Assembly: GCA_023436305.1 (NCBI GenBank) | Contig: JAEZJQ010000010.1 | Location: 1 to 64,000 of the forward strand | DNA: 64,000 bases | Source: Bacillota bacterium | GTDB lineage: Bacteria > Bacillota > UBA4882 > UBA8346 | Reading direction: 5' to 3' | Part shown: in pieces, positions 1 to 8,000 of the stretch | How the letters are laid out: each line of letters opens with the position of its first letter | Numbering within the stretch: position 1 is the first letter of the stretch | Notes under the pieces: model-generated | Database searches by the model: none | What the model was told of the DNA's origin: nothing | The model's input: only the letters and a program-made list of their open reading frames with translations | Position numbers and translations under genes: made by a program

Positions 1-3000
1 TACTTCCGGTTCGTCCGCCATTAGGTATTCAATCCGGAAATCGACTTCTGGATGAATCCGCTGCGTGGGTTGGCCATCAATTAACGCAAATGAAGTCCGG
101 AATGATTCATGCCGCCTGATGAGCTGCTGAAATGCTTCCTTCAACCGGTTCTGCTCCAGCGGTCCTTCGACTTCGATAACCCCGGGGATATTATAGCTGT
201 TCCCTGCTTCTTCAAGTTGATTCAAGATGTACATCCGCTTTTGCGCGGAAGAGACCGGATAATATTCCCGGGAAGGCGTCGGCTCAATGGCGGAAAAAAT
301 ACTATGATCCGCTCTTGTCAGATAATTGGCCAGTTCCTTGATGGTTGGCAATTGAAATACTTGGCGTAACGGGATTTCCACGTTAAATTCCTTATGAATT
401 CGCGCGGCCAAATTGGCGGCTTTTAAGGAATGCCCGCCGCGTTCAAAGAAATTATCATGGATACCGACCTTGGCGACTCGTAGTACTTCCCGCCATATGT
501 CCACCAGTTTCACTTCCGTTACATTCCGGGGCGCTTCATAGTTGGCGCTAACCATCAGGTTCTCATCCGGCGCCGATAGCGCCATTCGGTCAATTTTACC
601 GTTTGGCGTCAAAGGCAGTTCCTCAAACGACTGCAAATATGCCGGTATCATATAATCGGGGAGCTTCTGTTTCAGTTTTTCCCGGATTTCATCCGCTGTA
701 ATCGTCCAGCCTTCCAATGGCACATAGTATCCCGCCAGAATGCTTTCGCCATCCGCCCTCTGTTTGGCAATAACGGTGCATTTTTTGATCCCCGCTAATG
801 TCACCAACGCATCCTCAATCTCGCTTAATTCGATCCGAAAACCCCGGATCTTGACCTGCTGATCTTTCCGGCCGGTGTATTCAAAAGTCCCGTCCGGTAA
901 TAACCGGCCCCAGTCGCCGCTTCGGTAGACGGTCCCATTATGCTTGATCGGATCGCTTCCAAATACCTCCCGGGTCTTGTCTTCGAGCCGCCAGTACCCC
1001 GGGGAGAGAAAGTCGCTCCGGTATACGATCTCGCCGTAGCCATACACCCCGGTTTCCCGGTTGTCTTCATTTAACAGATATACTTCCACACCCGGCACCG
1101 GATACCCAATGGGAACCAAGGGCTTGGTGATTTTAGTTGTTTTATTCATCAAATAGGCTGTGGCGATCAGGATTTCCGAGGCGCCAAACAGATTTACAAA
1201 GAAACAGCCATCCCCAAAATGTTCCCGATACCGTTCCACATCACTTTGATGGACCGCTTCGCCGCCAATAACCACCATCCGCATATCCGGTAAGCATTCA
1301 TCCTTGGCCAAGGCATCCATGCAGTAACGGTAGACGGTGGGCACCGAATGATAGATGGTGATTCGCTCCGCTTTCAACCACCGGACCATTTGGATCATAT
1401 CGCCCGAATATTTGACGTCATACGGATAAACTGTTGCCCCGCTGAATAAGGCGCTAAAAATATCGATGACCGCCACCGTGTGGCTGTATGAGGTAAATAG
1501 CGCCAAACGGTCCCCGGGATTGAGGTGCAACAGGTTGATGAATTCCCCGGCGAACTTCAGGATGTTCCGGTGGGTCTGGGTTACTCCCTTGGGGTTCCCG
1601 GTGGAGCCGGAGGTGTAGATAATGTAAGCTATGGCTTCCGGTTTGACCTCGATAGCGGGATTGGATTCCGGCATATCCAACTGGTCCACATTAATGATTT
1701 GAATTCCGCGATCCAGACGGTTCAATGCTTCCGCCGACGCTAAGTTGGCGTTATTGGTAATGATTCGTAAAGCTTGTGAATCTTCCAGCATAAATTTTAG
1801 CCGCTCCGCCGGATAATCCGGGTCGAGGGGAACATAGATACTTCCCGCCTTTAAAGCCCCGAGCATGACCGCAATCATTTCCGCCCCGTGTTCAAATAGC
1901 AGGGCCACGGTTTGCCCTACTGTTTGCTGGTGAATCAGCGCCCAGGCAATCTGGTTGGCTCTGGCATTTAGCTCCCCGTAAGTCCAGGTTCCTTTATCCG
2001 TTTTGACCGCTACCTGGTTATGATACTTTTTCACTTGCGTTTCAAAATATTTTCCGATGGATTGCCGGACTGCTTCCTCAGGAAACGGCTCGTAGTTAAC
2101 TTGCGGTATAATCCGTTGCACCGTCGCCGGTAAATTGGACCGCAGGAATATGGGATATTCCCTGATCTTCAGCCGTGGGTTCTCCGTAATTACTTGCAAC
2201 AACCGTAGGTATTCGTTCATTATGTATTCAATGGTGGTTTTCTTAAGCAGGCTGGTGCGATAATTGCAATGAATCTGAACCGAATCCCCGCTCTCCGCCA
2301 CATACATCGTGATATCAAATTTGGTATGAGTTGCTTCATATTCATAGGGCGAAAATTTCACGGTCCCGGATAACTCCCGGTCACCATCCACCGCCATGTT
2401 TTGATAGTTAAACACGGTATCAAACAACGGATTCCGGCTCGAATCCCGCTTTAACTTGAGTTTCTCAAGCAACATTTCGAATTGGTAATCCTGGTTGGCG
2501 AACGCGGCCAGGGTATTTTGCCGGACCGCTTCCAGAAACACTTCAAAAGTCAATTCAAACCGGGGGTAATTGCGCAAGGTCACCGTATTGATGAACATGC
2601 CGATAATGTTTTGCAGATCCGCGTGGCCCCGGCCGGCGACCGGTACCCCGGTGATGATATCCTCCTGTCCGGTCAGACGGGCCAACAGGATGTTGTAAGC
2701 CGCGATTAACGTCATAAAAAGCGTGGCCGACTTTAGAGAGGAATATTGTTTTAATTTGGCGATAGTCGCCGCATCGATTTCAAGGTTCACCATGCCGCCT
2801 TCGAAATTCATCACCGGCGGCCTCGGATAATCCGTGGGTAGTTCCAGTACCGGGATTTCACCGGCAAAAGTTTGCAGCCAGTAGGTTTCCTGCTTTTGGA
2901 TGGCTCCCGATTGAATCAACTTGCCCTGCCACTCGGAAAAATCCTTGTATTGAATCCCCAGTTCCGGCAAGCTGTCGCCATTGTAAACTTTGGCGAATTC

Positions 3001-3576
3001 CCGCATTAAAATACTCATGGAGGTCCCGTCGGAAATGATGTGATGCATATCATAAAGCAGGATATGTTTTACAGCGCTTAATTGTATCAGCCCCACCCTG
3101 AGCAGGGGCGCCTTGCTCAAATCGAACGGTTTGACAAAATCTTGAATTATTCCTTGGACTTCGTCTGCCCCGGCCTCCCAGTAGCTTACTTCAAATTCGA
3201 CCGTAGGATGAATCCGCTGTACTGGCTCCCCGTCCGCCATTTCAAATGAGGTCCGGAATGCTTCATGCCGGTGGATCAGTATCCGGAACGTTTTATCCAG
3301 CCGGCTCCGGTCCAGCACGCCTTCAATTGTTACGGCGCCTAGCATGTTGTAACTGGTCCCAACTTCTTCGACCTGATGGATAAGATACATCCTTTTTTGG
3401 GCGGACGATACCGGATAAAACTCTTTTTCACTCGCCTTCTCAATCCCGGAAGGGTTGTCCGGTTTGATGGGGTTTATGTATTTCAGCACATTAGCAGTTT
3501 TACTCTGCAAATATTTCGCCAGTAAGTCCCTTTTTTCCGGTGAAAGACCGGCAAGCTGTTTTTTGATGTTGGACAT
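1..3576 (-). CDS. NRPS, C-A-PCP-C..., 3' end outside window
   Basis: The reading frame is open from the ATG at 3576 to base 1 (1192 codons visible); the stop lies beyond the left edge. The start follows a GGGGGAGG-type ribosome binding site about 9 bases upstream. Visible domains: a short N-terminal linker (LSPEKRDLL), a condensation domain at about 48-480 with intact HHIISDG near 175, an adenylation domain at about 520-990 with YTSGSTGNPKG near 655, a PCP near 1045 (GGHSLKA), then the start of a second C domain. The A domain is odd: core A4, normally FDxSV, reads HTVAVIDIF, so the Asp that grips the alpha-amino group is Thr (my code reading T-V-I-H-V-G-L-I-A-K). Its substrate is probably not an ordinary alpha-amino acid, but I cannot name it. 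It is a close duplicate of the gene at 10984-14334, with a 42-base identical run (1450-1491 and 12205-12246). Confidence 0.93.
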   Translation of the reverse strand, partial: MSNIKKQLAGLSPEKRDLLAKYLQSKTANVLKYINPIKPDNPSGIEKASEKEFYPVSSAQKRMYLIHQVEEVGTSYNMLGAVTIEGVLDRSRLDKTFRILIHRHEAFRTSFEMADGEPVQRIHPTVEFEVSYWEAGADEVQGIIQDFVKPFDLSKAPLLRVGLIQLSAVKHILLYDMHHIISDGTSMSILMREFAKVYNGDSLPELGIQYKDFSEWQGKLIQSGAIQKQETYWLQTFAGEIPVLELPTDYPRPPVMNFEGGMVNLEIDAATIAKLKQYSSLKSATLFMTLIAAYNILLARLTGQEDIITGVPVAGRGHADLQNIIGMFINTVTLRNYPRFELTFEVFLEAVRQNTLAAFANQDYQFEMLLEKLKLKRDSSRNPLFDTVFNYQNMAVDGDRELSGTVKFSPYEYEATHTKFDITMYVAESGDSVQIHCNYRTSLLKKTTIEYIMNEYLRLLQVITENPRLKIREYPIFLRSNLPATVQRIIPQVNYEPFPEEAVRQSIGKYFETQVKKYHNQVAVKTDKGTWTYGELNARANQIAWALIHQQTVGQTVALLFEHGAEMIAVMLGALKAGSIYVPLDPDYPAERLKFMLEDSQALRIITNNANLASAEALNRLDRGIQIINVDQLDMPESNPAIEVKPEAIAYIIYTSGSTGNPKGVTQTHRNILKFAGEFINLLHLNPGDRLALFTSYSHTVAVIDIFSALFSGATVYPYDVKYSGDMIQMVRWLKAERITIYHSVPTVYRYCMDALAKDECLPDMRMVVIGGEAVHQSDVERYREHFGDGCFFVNLFGASEILIATAYLMNKTTKITKPLVPIGYPVPGVEVYLLNEDNRETGVYGYGEIVYRSDFLSPGYWRLEDKTREVFGSDPIKHNGTVYRSGDWGRLLPDGTFEYTGRKDQQVKIRGFRIELSEIEDALVTLAGIKKCTVIAKQRADGESILAGYYVPLEGWTITADEIREKLKQKLPDYMIPAYLQSFEELPLTPNGKIDRMALSAPDENLMVSANYEAPRNVTEVKLVDIWREVLRVAKVGIHDNFFERGGHSLKAANLAARIHKEFNVEIPLRQVFQLPTIKELANYLTRADHSIFSAIEPTPSREYYPVSSAQKRMYILNQLEEAGNSYNIPGVIEVEGPLEQNRLKEAFQQLIRRHESFRTSFALIDGQPTQRIHPEVDFRIEYLMADEPEV

Positions 3577-3644
3577 CCGGAATACCTCCCCCAAGGTTAC
3601 TTGCAATTAGTCGAAAATGTTTGTGAAAACATCAAATATACAGC

Positions 3645-4913
3645 TTAATTAATATGAAAAATAGGCTCTAGTTCGGGAAATATATCCAGACATTTTTCAT
3701 TTCTCAAAGCATCCAGCTTATTCGTGTATTCGATAAACTCCGGGATTAAATGGGTCCAGTTCTCACTATTCATATAATCAATGCATCCGTACCATTGCCC
3801 AAAATTATGTTGATAATGGTTAAACAAACGAGTCAAAAGATTTTGGCGCTTCAACCAGACAATATGCTCTTTTATCTTTTGGGCGGCTTGTTTCTTCAAT
3901 TCTTCAGGAAGTATTCTGATATTGTAATGATTCGACTCATGAAGTATATTCAAATGAATCTTATCCGCCCGGAAATATCGTTTTGCAATCATCTCTTTGT
4001 GGAAATCCGGTAAATGAAGGATATTAAAGGCGCTAACCGTAAAAATGTTGATCACTTCTGCATGAGGACACTCCTTTTTTAGATAATCCAAGTTATTAAG
4101 AACATTATTCCATTCCAAACCCTTGCGCAAGTATTCACATCTTTTACCACTACCATCCAGACTTGCCAGTATTCCCAGTCTCTTATACTTTTTCCACAAC
4201 TCCAGGAACCGGTTGCTTTTATTGAATTGTGTAATGTTTGTATTAAATGTCAACTCAACATCATATCTTTGAATTGAAGCCAGCTTTTCAAGAATAACCA
4301 GATTTTCCTTGAACAATAAAGGTTCGCCACCGGCAAAGTATATGGTTTCCACATATGGATAATACTGTTCCAAATCCGCCAAAAAGGCATTACTATTACA
4401 AATACTATTCATGACTTCATGCGATACATTGGAATTCAATATTCCTAACGCTTTTTCATCCTTATACCAACTGGAACTAGAGCCCGAACCACAGGTACGG
4501 CATCGCAAGTTACATAAATTTGAAAATCGGATATCCCAGGATATCGGTTTTGCCCTCGGCGCATATCCCGTATCGTCGGTATCCGCTACCCAGTCCGCAT
4601 ATTTATGGAACTTAAAATTATAAAATTTCCGGAAACTACTTGAAACTTTATCGATTTCATAACAATTTTTACACAGTTCATCCATTTCATCGTTGAGCAT
4701 TTTTAAACGAAAATTACGAATCGCTTCTCCCTGCCACAGTTCATGAATGGAATTTGTGTTCAAATCACCATAACCCATCGAGTTCGGACTATCCACCAGT
4801 CGGCAACACGGCGCCATCCGGCCAAACCCCGTCACATGGAGGTGAACCCATGGATGGATACAAAAATGTTTCCCTTTATTAATAAGGTTTTCGATATATT
4901 CTTTCGTTCTCAT
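3645..4913 (-). CDS. twitch/SPASM-type radical SAM enzyme
   Basis: Encodes 422 residues from the ATG at 4913, chosen because AAGGAGAG lies 7 bases upstream; the frame stays open a further 30 codons upstream without such a site. The radical SAM cluster motif CNLRCRTC is at C134, C138 and C141, followed by a GGEPLL SAM-binding motif. Before it lie further cysteines (C18 in CIHPW, C36-C37, C81, C84), the pattern of an N-terminal twitch/SPASM-like auxiliary Fe-S region seen in radical SAM proteins that modify peptides or carrier-bound substrates. It sits 68 bp ahead of the last NRPS gene and 143 bp after the PKS gene, co-directional, so it is probably a tailoring enzyme of this pathway. The reaction cannot be read from sequence. 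The gene is clearly AT-rich (about 35% GC in lines I counted) compared with the 50% or more of central modules, suggesting separate acquisition. Confidence 0.85.
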   Translation of the reverse strand: MRTKEYIENLINKGKHFCIHPWVHLHVTGFGRMAPCCRLVDSPNSMGYGDLNTNSIHELWQGEAIRNFRLKMLNDEMDELCKNCYEIDKVSSSFRKFYNFKFHKYADWVADTDDTGYAPRAKPISWDIRFSNLCNLRCRTCGSGSSSSWYKDEKALGILNSNVSHEVMNSICNSNAFLADLEQYYPYVETIYFAGGEPLLFKENLVILEKLASIQRYDVELTFNTNITQFNKSNRFLELWKKYKRLGILASLDGSGKRCEYLRKGLEWNNVLNNLDYLKKECPHAEVINIFTVSAFNILHLPDFHKEMIAKRYFRADKIHLNILHESNHYNIRILPEELKKQAAQKIKEHIVWLKRQNLLTRLFNHYQHNFGQWYGCIDYMNSENWTHLIPEFIEYTNKLDALRNEKCLDIFPELEPIFHIN

Positions 4914-5023
4914 AAAAAAGCTCTCCTTTATGTTGTAGTTAAAATAGCGCTTTAGTAGAGTTAATAATAAAACCAAAAAGTATATGAATATCACTCGCGT
5001 CATGGATAACGCGCACCCTTTAA

Positions 5024-5069
5024 AAAAGCGGTGTATTCAGCTATTATTTGGGTTTTTCATACCGCTTTT
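5024..5069 (-). terminator. weak stem-loop with T-run after PKS gene
   Basis: Nine-base arms AAAAGCGGT / ACCGCTTTT (5024-5032 and 5061-5069 on the plus strand) enclose a 28-base loop and continue into T residues in the direction of transcription. The upstream arm overlaps the last codons of the PKS gene. The long loop and A/T-rich stem make it a poor intrinsic terminator. It may only attenuate readthrough into the radical SAM gene, or be chance. Confidence 0.25.
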
Positions 5070-8000
5070 AGTTGCTTGGAAATATCGCTTAAAAGTATTC
5101 GCTCTTGCGCTTCCATTGATTTAAGTCGTTCTATCGTTTCTTTTACTACAGTTTGTAAAATCTCAATATCCGATGAATCGATTGAATAGCGAAATTCCAG
5201 AAACTTTATGCGAATCGACTCAAACTGCTCTACAATTTGGTAGTATTTTTGAACCATTTTGATTAGGTCACCACCAATCTGGTATTTGGCGACAATATAT
5301 TGTAATCGGTTGAAAATATTTTTTTTATGTTCGGCCAGAAAATGGATGGAGCGATAATCAATGGTAAAATGGTTTTTCAAAATATTTTCCAAATGCCGGA
5401 AAATTTCATCGTAAACGTTTATCCCGTATGTTACTTTGGCTTCATTCAGCATATAAGTATATATGATAGGGTCGTTCCCTGAAGAAGTCAGATAACTATC
5501 CAGTTTCCTTACAAACCTTTTTAAGTCGAAAGGAAATTCTTTGGTATAATCGTGCAATTTCAGTAATTCAATCGCGTTATTTTCCGCCCAGGGCGCTGTA
5601 TCATGATAATATATCTTTCCTTTTTCAAAAGCTTCAATAAATTGATCATAATCAAAAGTAAATGTAGTGAATAAACCCTCATGATTAAAACCGGCGGCCA
5701 TCAATTTCCGTTCCACGTTATGATACCCGTAGATAAGTGATTGGTGTACAAAATGTTCTTTTTGATTTTTTACTGGAAGATACAATTCATCTAAATGGAT
5801 AATTAAATAAAAACCTTGATTGATTTTATCAGTTATAAAATTAACAACATCGGATATATCATTCATGATATTATAGCCCAAACAAACATTATGAGTTACT
5901 TTTTGATATGGGCTGTAATATTCCAAGAAATCCAATTTGAGTAACCCATTCTCATTTGTGGTGGAAAAAATATCAATATAGTGTTCATAGAACCAAGGTA
6001 GCAATCGTTCATCCGCTAGAATGACTGCAAGCGGTAGAGCATAGTGCAGGAAGCTGGTAATTTCACGATGTAGTTTGATCCGTAGTATTTTGACCTCCGG
6101 ATCATCGATTTCATATTGCCGGGACTCTTTGACAGTGTAAAATAAAGAGTTGGATTCTTCCGGGGGTGAATCCGATTGTTTTTGGGTAATTTCGGTTGTG
6201 GATTTTGTTTCGGTCCCATGATCAACATTGGCGACTATTCTAGCTATCGTTTTCAAGGCGAATAGATCCGTAACCGGTATTTTAATATCCAACTCTTTCG
6301 CTTTTTCCACGATCAGAATCGCTTTTAACGAATCTCCGCCCAAGTCAAAAAAGTTATCATTAATTCCCACCCGTTCAAACCCCAACGACTCTTGCCAAAT
6401 CATCGCAAGCTTGGCCTCCGTCTCATTTCGGGGAGCAATATAAGAATAATTTAAAACCGGTCGGCTATAAAGCGGTACTTTTAATGGTTTTGATGCCGGA
6501 GATTGTCTTAAATTCTCTAGTTTCACCCATTTATCAATTCTGGTTTGAAGGTCAACCGTCGAAACGGCTACCTGGTTAACGCCGGAAATTTGCAACACAT
6601 TACGAAACGCCTTCATTCCTTCATCTGGAGTGATCGCCAGGCGCTCCAGTTCCGCCTCCAAGGGATTGGTTGCCGTATTACCGTTAGTTAATCTCCAATA
6701 ATCCCAATTGATACTGATCCAGAATGTTTTACCGGTAGGATTTATCCGTTGCGCGAACACATCCATGAATGAATTGGCGGCAGCATATGCGACAAACCCT
6801 AAACCACCCAATATGGATGCCAATGATGACATTAACATGCCAAAATCCAATTTCCGGTGTTGAAAAACCCGATTTAACGTTAACAGACCTTGAATCTTCG
6901 CCAAAAAATAGTTTTCGCAATCTGATTTACTGATTTCCTGAATGGTTTTACCGCTTAGTATTCCCGCCGCGTGAATAACGCCGTTAATGGACCCGAACCG
7001 TTCTTCCGCCTGACGCACGATTTCCTCAAACTGTTCGGTACTGGATAAATCACTGGTAAAAACCAATACTTCAGCGCCTATAGCTTCTAGTTCCCTGATT
7101 TTATTGATTCGCTCGGAAATGATTTCATCTGGTCGGTGGGTGGCCAGCCATTGTTCCCAATCGGTGCGGGCGGGGAAAAATGAATGCCCGATAAGAATCA
7201 GCTTAGCCTTTACCATTTCAGCCAAATTACGGGCTAAAATCATCCCAATTTTACCCAATCCACCCGTAATTAAATAGGTGCCTTTCTCCTTGAGACGGGA
7301 AGAAGGATAGGTCGCCAAATCTTCATTGAAATTCCGATGATTCAATAGAATGGGTTTAAAAACTTGAGCCCAGCGCTGTGAACCCCGGTAAGCTACTACC
7401 GGCTCCGTATCAAGAGCGTGGCATTCCCTCGCCAAGTTATCCAGCAGTTCATTTTCCAAAATACTTTCGGGTTCGGGCAAATGTAGGTCTAAAAATCTGC
7501 AAGAAATTTTGGGATACTCCTGGGGGATTACTTTACACGGGCCAAGAATAGTGGCTTTTTCCGCCACAATGTTCTCATCACCGGTCAACGATTGAACGTT
7601 ATTGGCGATCACAATAATTTGCAGCTGCTGATCAACACCCGTTTTCGCCATTGCTTTGGCTAGGAATAACAAACTATAAAAACCCTTATTCAAAAACTCA
7701 TCCAAATTATTTGGCGCTGAGGCGGGATTGTCACCGGTAATACTCCATAAATGTATTATGGTTTTTGGAAAACAATTGTTTACGGCCATTTTCCGAAATA
7801 ACTCTTCATAATCGGATTCGTTTTGAGGATCGATTGAGTAAGTATCCGGTTTCAACTCCGAAAATTTCCGGTCCGGTTTTACAATCACCGGATTCATGCC
7901 GCTCAGTTTCAATCTTTCCACGAAATGAACCGAAAAACGATGATCACTGCAAAATACCAGATAATTTTGACTGCCGTTTCTTTCCGTGGATTGGGTTTCA

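Noticed and set aside
4914..5003. 30-codon N-terminal extension of the radical SAM gene (hydrophobic, signal-like)
   Set aside because: A strong ribosome binding site directly precedes the ATG at 4913, and the family begins near that residue. The hydrophobic stretch is probably AT-rich leader DNA read as codons.
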